From positions 1 to 64,000 of the forward strand of contig JADLAV010000088.1 in NCBI GenBank assembly GCA_020848075.1: a stretch of 64,000 nt of DNA, written 5' to 3'. A program made the translations under genes and the position numbers. This document shows positions 25,052 to 33,577 of this stretch, piece by piece (the first letter of the stretch is position 1; each line of letters begins with the position of its first letter). The stretch is from Burkholderiales bacterium (GTDB lineage Bacteria; Pseudomonadota; Gammaproteobacteria; Burkholderiales; SG8-39). A model generated the notes under the pieces. It saw only the letters and a program-made list of their open reading frames with translations, searched no databases and was not told the origin of the DNA.

Positions 25052-25818
25052 TGCAACGGATCGATTTCAACTGCGACATGGGCGAGAGCTACGGCGCCTG
25101 GCGCATGGGCGACGACGCAGCGCTGCTCGATCACGTGACCTCGGCCAACATCGCGTGCGGTTTCCACGCCGGGGATCCCGCCACCATCCACCGCACCGTG
25201 CGGGCCGCGGTGGCGCGGGGCGTGGCGATCGGCGCCCATCCGTCGTTGCCCGACCTGCAGGGCTTCGGCCGGCGCGCGATGGCGATCGGGCCCGCCGAGG
25301 CGTACGACATCGTCGTCTACCAGATCGGCGCGCTCGATGCGTTTGCGCGCGCGTGTGGTGGACGCCTGTCCCATGTGAAAGCGCACGGCGCGCTCTACAA
25401 CACGGCGGCCAAGGACCGGGCGCTCGCCGATGCGATCGCGGGCGCGGTGCGCGACGTCGACCGCTCGCTCGTGCTCTACGGCCTCTCCGGCAGCGAGCTC
25501 GTCCGCGCGGGCGAAGCCGCTGGCCTCACCGTGGCGGCCGAGGTGTTCGGCGACCGGACCTATCAGGACGACGGCTCGCTCACCCCGCGCGGCCGGCCCG
25601 ACGCGATGATCGAGGAGGTCGAAGCCTCGATCGCGCAGGTGAAGCGCGTGGTGCTCGAAGGCAAGGTGCGCTCGGTGAGCGGCAAGGACGTGCCGGTGCG
25701 CGCCGACACGCTCTGCATCCACGGCGACCAGCCCGGCGCCCTCGCGTTTGCGAAGCGCATCCGCGCCGCGCTCGCGCAGGCCGGCGTCGAGGTCAAGACC
25801 CTCGCTGCCGCACGCTGA
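25051..25818 (+). CDS. pxpA: 5-oxoprolinase subunit PxpA (LamB/YcsF family)
   Basis: 255 residues from ATG 25051; a GTG one codon earlier is less likely. Family motifs include DFNCDMGESYGAW, SANIACGFHAGDP, VKAHGALYN and GDRTYQDDGSL. It is the third subunit of the pyroglutamate-opening enzyme. It ends the housekeeping region; tRNA-Ser follows about 130 nt later. Confidence 0.94.
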   Translation: MQRIDFNCDMGESYGAWRMGDDAALLDHVTSANIACGFHAGDPATIHRTVRAAVARGVAIGAHPSLPDLQGFGRRAMAIGPAEAYDIVVYQIGALDAFARACGGRLSHVKAHGALYNTAAKDRALADAIAGAVRDVDRSLVLYGLSGSELVRAGEAAGLTVAAEVFGDRTYQDDGSLTPRGRPDAMIEEVEASIAQVKRVVLEGKVRSVSGKDVPVRADTLCIHGDQPGALAFAKRIRAALAQAGVEVKTLAAAR

Positions 25819-25854
25819 AGCGGCGCCGCGGCCGCGGTTGACGCTGCAGTGTTT

Positions 25855-25885
25855 GTCATCCCCGCGCAGGCGGGGGGGGGATCCA
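25855..25885. repeat. Palindromic repeat unit with a run of nine G
   Basis: GTCATCCCCGCG, CAG, then GCGGGGGGGGG and ATCCA: same family as the units at 14600 and 21920. It lies between pxpA and tRNA-Ser and may terminate the pxp operon. Confidence 0.65.
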
Positions 25886-25949
25886 GCGAGAGCCCTACGG
25901 GGCTCGTGGAGCCGGGAACGCGCACGCATCTGGTAAAATCGCGCGCCTC

Positions 25950-26039
25950 GGAGAGGTGGCAGAGTGGTCGAATGCGGCAGACTCGAAATCTGTTGTACGG
26001 TTTACCGTACCGGGGGTTCGAATCCCTCCCTCTCCGCCA
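25950..26039 (+). tRNA. tRNA-Ser (anticodon CGA)
   Basis: 90 nt including an encoded CCA. The acceptor stem GGAGAGG pairs with CCTCTCC. The anticodon stem is CAGA/TCTG with loop CTCGAAA, so the anticodon is CGA (reads UCG). The long class II variable arm TGTACGG-TTTA-CCGTAC and the GGTTCGAATCC T-arm are intact. A TAAAAT at 25933-25938 may be its -10 box. Its 3' end serves as the attachment site of the neighbouring element. Confidence 0.97.
25980..26039 (+). repeat. Left attachment repeat (att) in the tRNA-Ser 3' end
   Basis: The last 60 nt of the tRNA gene (anticodon arm to CCA) are repeated identically at 33693-33752 in the same orientation. This is the classic footprint of tyrosine-recombinase integration into a tRNA gene. 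Confidence 0.85.
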
Positions 26040-26086
26040 GATCAACGCGTTAGGTCAATTCTGACGCTGCCTAGAAAATAGGCAGG

Positions 26087-26106
26087 CTTCTACAATCTTC
26101 TACAAT
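26087..26106 (+). repeat. Tandem CTTCTACAAT repeats next to the att site
   Basis: Two perfect, directly adjacent 10-mers, 48 nt from the tRNA end. Near the other end, CTTCTACAA recurs at 33578-33586 and its complement at 33641-33649. Spacing and position suit arm-type recombinase sites. Confidence 0.5.
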
Positions 26107-26358
26107 TCCACTCGATCGGTGCTTCAGCCTTCGCGCGAAGTGCCGACGGATCAATGCTCGCGACCGCGTGGCCGGTCGATGTCAACAGGGTAGGCGTCTG
26201 TGGACGCTCGACCTGCCCGGGGTACGCCGAAGAAGTGCGGTGCTCCGATTACCTCCGTCTCGTCGTTGGTCGACGGTAACGAGAGCGCCGCAACCGCAGC
26301 GTCGAAGCGCTCAGGCTTGCCCGAAGCGTGATCTGCCTGGATCCCCGGCTCGTGCCAC

Positions 26359-26404
26359 TTGACTATCGGATGAGTGTTCGGATAGTCTCGCGTGAGACTA
26401 TCCG
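26359..26404 (+). promoter_or_regulatory. Promoter and palindromic operator of the RES/Xre module
   Basis: -35 TTGACT (26359-26364), a 16-nt spacer, -10 GATAGT (26381-26386). A perfect 11-bp inverted repeat, CGGATAGTCTC (26379-26389) and GAGACTATCCG (26394-26404) around GCGT, covers the -10. It ends 13 nt before the antitoxin ATG. Autorepression by the antitoxin or the complex is the expected use. Confidence 0.65.
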
Positions 26405-26417
26405 GAGTCGCCTGCAT

Positions 26418-26933
26418 ATGAAGCCGCATCCGCTGCCGAGGACCGCGCCGCGAACGACGCGCCTGCCCGCCGACCGCCTCCGTGGAAAGACGCGTCGCGC
26501 CGGGGCCCGGGCCACGAGAGGTGTGGTGCGCAGCTTCGCTCAACTACGGCGTGCGCAGTCCCCCGACGAGCGCCACGATCTTGTGGTGAACGCGAGCATT
26601 CCCGCCGAGATCGTCGTACAGGCGAGCGAGGCGCTCGGCGTTCCGCAGGGCGAGGTGATCGATGCGCTCGGGTTGCGAGGCGCAACCTTTTATCGCTGGC
26701 TGCAGAAGGGACGGCCGATCGCGCCCGAGAAGAACGAGCAGCTCGTGCGACTCGCCGAGTTCACCGAGCTTGCGGGCGTCGCCTTTGGCGACGAGATGAA
26801 GGGCAGACGCTGGCTCACTGCGCCGAACACTGCGCTCGGCGGGGCTGCGCCACTAAGGCTGCTCGGAACCGCTTACGGCGCCGAACGGGTGCGTCGCGCA
26901 CTATCGGTGATCGAGTACGGCGGCGTTGCGTGA
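26418..26933 (+). CDS. Xre/MbcA/ParS-type antitoxin (DUF2384)
   Basis: 171 residues from ATG 26418, chosen because the promoter and operator end just before it. An N-terminal basic region is followed by a DNA-binding segment (PQGEVIDALGLRGATFYRWLQKGRPIAP) and a C-terminal DUF2384 toxin-binding part (LGTAYGAERVRRALSVIEYGGVA). It neutralises the adjacent RES toxin and probably represses its own operon. Its stop overlaps the toxin's GTG start (GTGA). Confidence 0.82.
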   Translation: MKPHPLPRTAPRTTRLPADRLRGKTRRAGARATRGVVRSFAQLRRAQSPDERHDLVVNASIPAEIVVQASEALGVPQGEVIDALGLRGATFYRWLQKGRPIAPEKNEQLVRLAEFTELAGVAFGDEMKGRRWLTAPNTALGGAAPLRLLGTAYGAERVRRALSVIEYGGVA

Positions 26934-27388
26934 CCACTCTGTGGCGCCTGACTCGCCGGGTCCACGCGGCGAAGCAGGTGCTGGCCGATGGCGCACGGCT
27001 TACCGGCGGGCGCTGGAATCCGCGCGGCATGCCCGTGGTCTATTCCGGGTCGAGCATCGCGCTGGTTGCCCTGGAGTACTTTTTCCACCTCTCCGGGGAC
27101 GAGCCGGCCGATCTCGTCCTACTCGAGATCGAGGTGCCCGAAGCCGCGAGCACCCGGTCCGTGCTGCCGACGGACTTGCCGGACCGGTGGCAGGACGATC
27201 TGGCCGTGACGCAAGGGCGGGGACGAGAATGGCTCCAATCGAGCGGCTCGCTCCTGCTTTGGGTCCCTTCGGCAGTGGTGCCCGAGGAGTGCAATGCGCT
27301 TCTCAATCCTGCCCATCCGGAGTGGGAGCGAGTCGCGGTACGGATACTGCGGCGGTTTCATTTCGACCGAAGGATGTATAAGGCGTAG
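26930..27388 (+). CDS. RES-domain toxin
   Basis: 152 residues from GTG 26930. The RES domain shows RLTGGRWNPRGMPVVYSGSS, ALVALEYFFH and the late ALLNPAHPEW, all typical. RES toxins degrade NAD+ and stop growth when not bound by their Xre/DUF2384 partner. It is translationally coupled to the antitoxin. Length and motifs are complete, so it is probably functional. Confidence 0.87.
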   Translation: MTTLWRLTRRVHAAKQVLADGARLTGGRWNPRGMPVVYSGSSIALVALEYFFHLSGDEPADLVLLEIEVPEAASTRSVLPTDLPDRWQDDLAVTQGRGREWLQSSGSLLLWVPSAVVPEECNALLNPAHPEWERVAVRILRRFHFDRRMYKA

Positions 27389-27441
27389 CCCAAGGAGCCC
27401 GCGCGGAATGGGCCGCGAAGGCGAGAAAGCGGCAATCGATC

Positions 27442-27819
27442 ATGAGCAGAGTCATCGCATGTAGCGGGACGGCCGAGTCGTTCTTCAGGCGGGCGCGCTC
27501 GGCCGCGCGCCGTGCTGACGAGGGCGAGGCGTTTGACGGGGCAGTCACGTTGTCGTTCGAGGATCCGCAGCGGATGTTTGCGGTGCCTTCGGCCGCTCGG
27601 CGCGAGCTCGTGCGGGCGGTAATCGTCAAGCCGACGGCAGTGGCGGATCTCACGCGCGCGCTGAGGCGCGGGCGGACGGCGGTCGCGAAGGACGTGAAGG
27701 TGTTCGAGGCCGCGGGCTTGGTGCGGACCCGCCGCGAGCCGAATCCCGGTCACGGGGTAAAGGTCATGGTTCAGGCGGCGGCGCGTCGCACCGACATGGT
27801 CGTCACGCTGGCCGAGTGA
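27442..27819 (+). CDS. MarR-like winged-helix DNA-binding protein (HVO_A0114-like)
   Basis: 125 residues. A winged-helix segment spans about residues 50-100 (AVIVKPTAVADLTRALRRGRTAVAKDVKVFEAAGLVRTRREPNPGHG). Proteins of this type often serve as antitoxins or local repressors, but no partner toxin of the usual kind adjoins it. Its stop overlaps the GTG start of the SNF2 helicase (GTGA), so it may regulate or be co-expressed with the helicase operon. Confidence 0.65.
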   Translation: MSRVIACSGTAESFFRRARSAARRADEGEAFDGAVTLSFEDPQRMFAVPSAARRELVRAVIVKPTAVADLTRALRRGRTAVAKDVKVFEAAGLVRTRREPNPGHGVKVMVQAAARRTDMVVTLAE

Positions 27820-30800
27820 AACGGGTGCAGGGGCAAGTGAGCGAGGTCGGGCCCGCGTCGCACGTCGTCTTCCTGCCTGATCGCGCCGCGCCGCGCTTCT
27901 TCGTATGGGGCGCAGGCGCCGCCGCTGCGCCGCTCTTCGCGCACGGCAAACCCGAGCGCGTTCCGCTCGTCGACGAGGCGCTGGCACCGCGCGAGCTTCA
28001 TGGCGTCGCCGTGCCGCTCCTCGACGCGCTGACGCGCCTCGCGGCGATGACGGCCGCCGAGACCGAGCGCGCGCCCGCCTCGCTCGCCGCCTGGAGCCTC
28101 GCCGCGAAGCTCGCGCTCGATCTGGTGGGACGCGAACGGATCGTGCCGCGTGTCGTCTCCGCGAACGGCAGCACCGAGGCGCGGTTCGCCGTTGCGCTCG
28201 CGCTTCCTGAAGATGCGGAGCGCGTCGCCGCGCTGGCGAAGGACTTTCCGCTGGCCGCGCACGCCGTCCCGGCTGGCGATGCCGGACATGGTCGCGGCGG
28301 CAGGAGAGCGCCGGAGGTGTGGGCGCCCGAGGCGCTGCTCCGGGCGTTTCTGGACGCGACGGCCGATGCGCTCGTGCGCGCCTCCGTGGGCCTCGGTGCG
28401 TTGTCGCGGTCCGGCCGGCGGAAAGCCGAGCACGTGCCCTGGGAGCGGCGCTTCATCGCCGCACTCGCCGGGCCCGACGCCGCGTTCGCGCCCGCGGCGT
28501 TCCCGGAGCGAACGCTCGTTCGCGATCTGGACGGGTGGATCCGGCCGGCGCTCGGCGCGGCGCCCGGTGCGCCGCGCGCCTGCTTCCGGCTGGACCTTCC
28601 GGCCGCGAACGGTAGCGCGTCAGGAAGCGGCGCGCCGGTCGCAGACGCATTCCCGCTCCGCTTCTTCCTCCAGGCCGCCGACGACCCCAGTCTGCTCGTC
28701 CCCGCGAGTGAAGTGCTGGGCGGGCGCGGGCGGGCCCTGCGTCGCCTCGGTCGGTCCTTTCAGGCCGGCGCGGAACACCTGCTCCGCGCGCTCGCCGTGG
28801 CGGCGCGGCTCTTCGCTCCCATCGAACGGAGCCTGCGCGAAGCTCGGCCCGAGGCGGTGGCTCTGAACGCCGGCGAAGCCTGGGCGTTCCTGACCGAGGC
28901 CGCGCCCGCCCTGGCGGAGGCGGGCATGGGCGTCATCCTCCCGGCCGAGCTGACGCGCGCCGGGCAGCGGCGGCTGCGGCTGCGCATGCGCGTGGGCGGC
29001 GCCCGGAAAGGCGCCGCCGGGACCGTCGCCGGCGCGCGCGGCCTCACGGCTGCCGAGGTGATGTCGTTCCGGTGGGAGGCCGCGCTCGCGGGCGAGCCGC
29101 TCTCGGCGCGGGACCTCGCCGCCCTCGCCGAGCTCAAGGCGCCGCTCGTCCGCTTCCGCGGCGAATGGGTGGCCGTCGACCCGGCGGAGCTCGCCGAGGT
29201 TCGCCGGCTGGTCGCTAGCGGCGGGGGCACGCTCGCGGCCCACGAGGGGCTCGCCGCGGTTCTCGGCGAGACGGTGCGTCGACCGGGCGGCCACGTGCCG
29301 CTCGACGTGATTGCCGAAGGTCCTCTTGCGAGCCTGGTGACGCGGCTCCGCGAGGGCCTCGCCGGGGGCGGCCCGGCGGTCCCGAGCGACTTCCACGGCC
29401 AGCTGCGCCCGTATCAGGAGCGCGGCCTCGGGTGGCTCGCGCAGATGTCCGATCTCGGCCTCGGCGCCTGCCTCGCCGACGACATGGGACTCGGCAAGAC
29501 GATCCAGCTGCTCGCGCTCCTGCTCCATCGCTGCGCGGCGCACCCCGTGGACCGTCGCCCGGCGCTGCTCGTCTGCCCGACCTCCGTCGTCGGCAATTGG
29601 GAGCGCGAGATCGTCCGGTTCGCCCCGACGTTGCCCGTTGTGCGCCACTACGGGCCGGACCGCTCGCGCGCGGCAGCCGATCTGGCACTCGTGCCCGGCG
29701 CGTTGGTGATCACGACCTACGGCCTGCTGCGGCGCGACGCCGAGCTCCTCGGCGCCGTCAACTGGTCGACGGCAGCCCTCGACGAGGCGCAGAACATCAA
29801 GAACGCCGCCTCGCGCACCGCCCGGGCGGCGCGCGCGCTCCGGGCGGCCTTCCGCGTCGCGCTCACCGGGACGCCGGTCGAGAACCGCCTCGCCGAGCTG
29901 TGGTCGATCTACGAGTATCTGAATCCGGGCCTCCTCGGCCCGCTCGAGGCGTTCCGCCGCGAGGTCGCGACGCCGATCGAGCGCCACGGGCGCGACGACG
30001 TCGCCGCGCGCCTGACCCGCGTCATCCGGCCGTTCCTGCTGCGGCGGCTGAAGAGCGACCCGGCGATCATCCAGGATCTGCCGCCCAAGCAGGAGATGAA
30101 GGTGGTCTGCTCGCTCACCCGCGAGCAGGCGTCGCTCTACCAGGCCGCGGTGGACGAGACCATGCGACGGATCGAGTCGTCGGAGGGCATCCAGCGCCGC
30201 GGCCTCGTCCTCGCCCTGATCACCGCGCTCAAACAGATCTGCAACCATCCCGCGCACTATCTCGGCGAGTCGGGTCCGCTCGCGGGCCGCTCGGGCAAGC
30301 TCGACCGCCTCCACGAAATGCTCGAGGAGGCCCTCGCCGCGGGCGACCGCGCGCTCGTGTTCACGCAGTTCCGCGAGATGGGCGACCGGCTCGTCGCGGC
30401 GCTGTCGAGCGCGTTCGGCGCGGAGGTGCCGTTCCTGCACGGCGGGGTCGCGCGCGCGGCGCGCGACGCGATGGTCCGCAGGTTCCAGGAGGATCCGCGC
30501 GGGCCGCAGGTGTTCGTGCTCTCGGTGAAGGCGGGCGGAACGGGACTCAACCTCACTGCGGCGAACCACGTGTTCCACTTCGATCGCTGGTGGAACCCGG
30601 CGGTCGAGGACCAGGCGACCGATCGCGCCTATCGGATCGGTCAGACTCGCGCGGTGCAGGTCCACAAGCTCCTCGCCGCGGGCACGGTGGAAGAGAAGGT
30701 CGACCGGCTGCTGGAGGGCAAGCGCGACCTCGCCGCGCGCATCGTCGGCCAGGGCGAGCAGTGGATCACCGAACTCGACGACCGCGGCTTGCGCGAGCTC

Positions 30801-30932
30801 TTCGCGCTCGCGCCCGATGCCGTCGTCGTCGCCCCCGACGAGGCCGACCGCGAGGTGTCCCACGGCGGCGAGCCGCCCCCCGTGCCGCGCCGCCGGGGCG
30901 CGAGGTCTGCCAGCGCGGGGACGCGTCCATGA
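27816..30932 (+). CDS. SNF2-family helicase/ATPase
   Basis: 1038 residues. The N-terminal half (to about 520) matches the extended SNF2-associated region of bacterial enzymes and has no recognised catalytic motif. The motor follows: ADDMGLGKT near residue 554, DEAQ box (LDEAQNIKN) near 655, TGTPVENRL, LVFTQFREMG near 845, and FHFDRWWNPAVEDQATDRAYRIGQTR near 920-945. Such enzymes translocate on double-stranded DNA to remodel bound proteins. The ATGA overlap with the SWIM gene and the GTGA overlap with the HTH gene indicate one operon. Role on the element unknown; defence is a possibility. Confidence 0.9.
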   Translation: MKRVQGQVSEVGPASHVVFLPDRAAPRFFVWGAGAAAAPLFAHGKPERVPLVDEALAPRELHGVAVPLLDALTRLAAMTAAETERAPASLAAWSLAAKLALDLVGRERIVPRVVSANGSTEARFAVALALPEDAERVAALAKDFPLAAHAVPAGDAGHGRGGRRAPEVWAPEALLRAFLDATADALVRASVGLGALSRSGRRKAEHVPWERRFIAALAGPDAAFAPAAFPERTLVRDLDGWIRPALGAAPGAPRACFRLDLPAANGSASGSGAPVADAFPLRFFLQAADDPSLLVPASEVLGGRGRALRRLGRSFQAGAEHLLRALAVAARLFAPIERSLREARPEAVALNAGEAWAFLTEAAPALAEAGMGVILPAELTRAGQRRLRLRMRVGGARKGAAGTVAGARGLTAAEVMSFRWEAALAGEPLSARDLAALAELKAPLVRFRGEWVAVDPAELAEVRRLVASGGGTLAAHEGLAAVLGETVRRPGGHVPLDVIAEGPLASLVTRLREGLAGGGPAVPSDFHGQLRPYQERGLGWLAQMSDLGLGACLADDMGLGKTIQLLALLLHRCAAHPVDRRPALLVCPTSVVGNWEREIVRFAPTLPVVRHYGPDRSRAAADLALVPGALVITTYGLLRRDAELLGAVNWSTAALDEAQNIKNAASRTARAARALRAAFRVALTGTPVENRLAELWSIYEYLNPGLLGPLEAFRREVATPIERHGRDDVAARLTRVIRPFLLRRLKSDPAIIQDLPPKQEMKVVCSLTREQASLYQAAVDETMRRIESSEGIQRRGLVLALITALKQICNHPAHYLGESGPLAGRSGKLDRLHEMLEEALAAGDRALVFTQFREMGDRLVAALSSAFGAEVPFLHGGVARAARDAMVRRFQEDPRGPQVFVLSVKAGGTGLNLTAANHVFHFDRWWNPAVEDQATDRAYRIGQTRAVQVHKLLAAGTVEEKVDRLLEGKRDLAARIVGQGEQWITELDDRGLRELFALAPDAVVVAPDEADREVSHGGEPPPVPRRRGARSASAGTRP

Positions 30933-32275
30933 GCCGGTGGAGCCACTGGCGCCCGTACCCGAAGCCCGCCCCCAAGCGGCCGCCGCCGGAGCGCGGCATC
31001 AAGGTCAAGCGTATCGGCGCCACCTGGTGGGGTCGACGCTGGATCGAATCGCTCGAGCGGCTCTCGTCGAACTATTCCAACCGCCTCGCGCGCGGGCGCA
31101 CCTACGCTCGCGCGGGTCGCGTCCACGACCTCGAGGTGGCGCCGGGCAAAGTCAGCGCGCGCGTCACCGGCTCGCGTGCCGCGCCCTACAGGGTCACGCT
31201 GCGCATCGCACTCCTCGAGCGGGCAGCGTGGGAGAGAGCCGTCGGCGAGATGGCGCGACAGGCGGTTTTCGCCGCCGAGCTCCTCGCCGGCCAGATGCCG
31301 AAGGAGATCGACCAGGCGTTTCGTGCCGCCGGGCGGAGCCTCTTCCCGGCGACGGAGACCGATCTCCAGACCGACTGCTCCTGCCCCGACTGGGCCAACC
31401 CGTGCAAGCACGTCGCGGCCGCACACTATGTACTGGGCGAAGCCTTCGACGAGGACCCTTTCCTGCTGTTCGAGCTGCGCGGTCGCGGCAGAGAGGATGT
31501 GCTCGCCGCGCTGCGAACGCTCCGCGCGGGGCCGGACGGTGCGGCAGCAGGGGCGATGGCTGCTGCGCGCGGCGCCGAGGCCGTCCCGACCGTCGCGCTC
31601 GCGGGCCGGGATCCCGCGGAGTTCGAGCGCCGCGGCCCGCTCGAAACCTTGCACTTTCGGATCGAGCCGCCGGCATCGCCCGCGACGCTCTTGCGCCAGC
31701 TCGGTTCGCCGCCGTCGTGGTCGCTCGACGAGTCGCCGGCCGAAGTCCTCGCACCGCTCTACCAGGCCGCGGGCGCTCTCGCGCGCGATCTCGCGCTGCG
31801 TCCGACCGACGAGGTCGCGCCGACCTCCGCCCGGAGCGGCGCAAGCCGTGAGAGTGGCTCAAAGATGACGCTCGTCGATCCTCCGCAGGACGTCGCCGCG
31901 CGGTCGCTGCTTCGAAGGGGAAGGAGGGCGAACCGAAGAGCCAAGGAGCAACCCGTGCCATCACGCATGAATGCCCGCACGCTCGATCGACTCATCGAAG
32001 AAGCGGTCGTCGACGCGTACAACGAGTCGGAGCAGCGGACCAGCCTCTACACGATGCTCGAGGAGAGGCTCGAGGTGCCGTTCGAGACGGAAGTGCTCGG
32101 GGTCAAGGTCACGGTTGAGCGCGTCGAGCTGACCGATGCCGAAGAGATCGTCGCAATCTGCAGGCGCGGGCGCAGACGACAGGCGATTCCGATCCTCGAG
32201 CTGCCGCTTCCGGTGCCGCGTCCGAAAGGTTTCGAATGGATCGAGGCATACCGGCGGTGGACCGGCCCGAGGTGA
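30929..32275 (+). CDS. SWIM zinc-finger protein with in-frame CcbP-like calcium-binding C-terminus
   Basis: 448 residues as one frame from ATG 30929. The N-terminal part has WWGRRWIESLERLSSNYSNRLARGRTYARAG and a SWIM finger near residue 150 (CSCPDWANPCKH). Residues from about 343 on form a separate domain (DRLIEEAVVDAYNESEQRTSLYTMLEERL... ILELPLPVPRP) like cyanobacterial CcbP calcium-binding proteins. A linker of about 50 residues (300-342) looks non-conserved. An internal ribosome site and GTG at 31955 could produce the CcbP part alone. SWIM proteins are commonly encoded beside SNF2 helicases and may bind DNA. Confidence 0.8.
   Translation: MSRWSHWRPYPKPAPKRPPPERGIKVKRIGATWWGRRWIESLERLSSNYSNRLARGRTYARAGRVHDLEVAPGKVSARVTGSRAAPYRVTLRIALLERAAWERAVGEMARQAVFAAELLAGQMPKEIDQAFRAAGRSLFPATETDLQTDCSCPDWANPCKHVAAAHYVLGEAFDEDPFLLFELRGRGREDVLAALRTLRAGPDGAAAGAMAAARGAEAVPTVALAGRDPAEFERRGPLETLHFRIEPPASPATLLRQLGSPPSWSLDESPAEVLAPLYQAAGALARDLALRPTDEVAPTSARSGASRESGSKMTLVDPPQDVAARSLLRRGRRANRRAKEQPVPSRMNARTLDRLIEEAVVDAYNESEQRTSLYTMLEERLEVPFETEVLGVKVTVERVELTDAEEIVAICRRGRRRQAIPILELPLPVPRPKGFEWIEAYRRWTGPR
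31943..31957 (+). promoter_or_regulatory. Internal ribosome-binding site and GTG for the CcbP-like domain
   Basis: AAGGAG (31943-31948), 6 nt, then an in-frame GTG (31955-31957), with ATG at 31967 as another option. It gives a separate protein of about 106 residues. Whether the SWIM stop codon was lost or the fusion is genuine cannot be told from the sequence. Confidence 0.5.
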
Positions 32276-32809
32276 GCAGCAACCCGCCGCGCTCATGCGA
32301 CGACCCGAAGAAACGCTGCAGCAGTTGCTCGAGCGGCCCGATCACGCGATAGAACTCGCCCTCGAGCAGGACATCTTCACCGACGAGATCGACGCCCGGT
32401 GACCGTTCGATTCAGGCAGTCAAGAGGCGGCTGACCGGACGCTTGCCATCCGGGCGGAGCAGGCCGAAGCGTGAATCGGGTGCGGAATTCCGGTTCCTGT
32501 AGCCGCGGAAATCTGGGATCCCGTTGACAATCGCCGCGATGAACGGGGGCCGCAGGCAGCAACGCTTCGACGCCGGGCGAGCGGCTTGGCTCGCCCGACC
32601 GGCGAGGTCGTTAACATGACTTCGGCGACGAAACACTAGATATGCCTCGTAGCTCCAGACGGCTACTTGCGGGTCGACACCAGAACACAGATTCGAGGAG
32701 CGCGGAGCGATTTTATTCGTGGACCCGGCCGGCGCCCTGAGGCCGGCGAGGCGACGACGCTCTCGCGCGAGGACTGGACGTAAGTAATCCATTGGCTTAG
32801 TATTTCGGG
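32276..32809. other. Gap without a convincing gene
   Basis: 534 nt between the SWIM/CcbP gene and the HigBA-type pair. A 35-codon frame from 32295 (MRRPEETLQQLLERPD) has protein-like composition but no recognised family. A reverse frame at 32412-32792 is unconvincing. A weak promoter (TGGACG at 32775, TAGTAT at 32798) precedes the toxin start. Confidence 0.45.
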
Positions 32810-33151
32810 GTGCTGATCACTGTCGCCGAACTCCCCGAGTACATCCGGTGCGCAGCCAGACTGCTCTCCGAGTCGGAGCGAAGGGACGTGATCGATCATC
32901 TCGGCGCACAACCCAGAGCGGGCGATTTGATTCAGGGAACCGGCGGGATCCGCAAATTGCGCTGGGCGCGCGGCGGACGGGGCAAGAGTGGTGGTGTACG
33001 GGTCATCTACTACTTTCACAGTGACCGCATCCCGCTCTACCTGTTGACGGTATTCGGCAAGGGCGAGAAGGCGGACCTCAGCAAAGGCGAGCGAAACGAG
33101 CTCGGCAAGTTGGTGGACGTGCTTAAACGGTATGCAGAGGAGGACAAATGA
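32810..33151 (+). CDS. RelE/HigB-type toxin
   Basis: 113 residues from GTG 32810. Typical features are GDLIQGTGGIRKLRWARGGRGKSGGVRVIYYF and LLTVFGKGEKADLSKGER, as in HigB-2/RelE-like ribosome-dependent mRNA interferases. The toxin comes first and the antitoxin second, joined by an ATGA overlap, which is the HigBA order. The sequence is intact. Confidence 0.85.
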   Translation: MLITVAELPEYIRCAARLLSESERRDVIDHLGAQPRAGDLIQGTGGIRKLRWARGGRGKSGGVRVIYYFHSDRIPLYLLTVFGKGEKADLSKGERNELGKLVDVLKRYAEEDK

Positions 33152-33441
33152 GTAGGGCGTTTGCGAGCATCAAGAAGGGACTGGAGCAGGCGATTGCCCA
33201 TCAGCAGGGCAGGCGCCTGCGCGGAGCGAAGGTTCACGCCCCGTCGGAAGTCGACGTGAAGGCGGTGCGCCAACGCACGGGACTCACACAGGCCGAGTTC
33301 GCCGCCAAGTTTGCGATCAGCCTCGGCACGCTGCGGCACTGGGAGCGCGGAGACCGACGGCCGCGCGGTACAGCCCTGGTGTTGCTGAGCGTCATCGCAC
33401 GGGAGCCGAAGGCCGTGATGCGTGCGCTCGGGGGTTTTTGA
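33148..33441 (+). CDS. HTH antitoxin (HigA/NadS type)
   Basis: 97 residues. The C-terminal helix-turn-helix spans about residues 40-85 (VRQRTGLTQAEFAAKFAISLGTLRHWERGDRRP), and the N-terminal part binds the toxin. It is coupled to the toxin gene by ATGA and is the last intact gene before the right attachment repeat. Confidence 0.85.
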   Translation: MSRAFASIKKGLEQAIAHQQGRRLRGAKVHAPSEVDVKAVRQRTGLTQAEFAAKFAISLGTLRHWERGDRRPRGTALVLLSVIAREPKAVMRALGGF

Positions 33442-33577
33442 TCGGCCTCGAAGCGTTCGCTCTCGATCAGTCCTTGGGTTCGAGATCCAGATGGGTAGCG
33501 ATAATGACCTGCCCACGGATCGTCGGACCACTCGTAACTTGAGAGAGTCGCACCCGTGAGCGCTGGCGGCCTTCCAG

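Larger units (their letters stand above)
26040..26417. other. Non-coding left end of the element
   Basis: 378 nt with no convincing gene. It holds two tandem copies of CTTCTACAAT (26087-26106), possible recombinase arm sites, and ends in the RES/Xre promoter-operator. No integrase remnant could be recognised on either strand. Confidence 0.55.

Noticed and set aside
26151-26543. Reverse frame beside the tRNA as a possible integrase remnant
   Set aside because: No recombinase-like residues and it overlaps the antitoxin promoter and gene start.
32412-32792. Reverse frame whose end vaguely recalls a recombinase tail (LRPPFIAAIVNGIP)
   Set aside because: Resemblance is a few residues only, with no catalytic part and no start signal; kept as non-coding.
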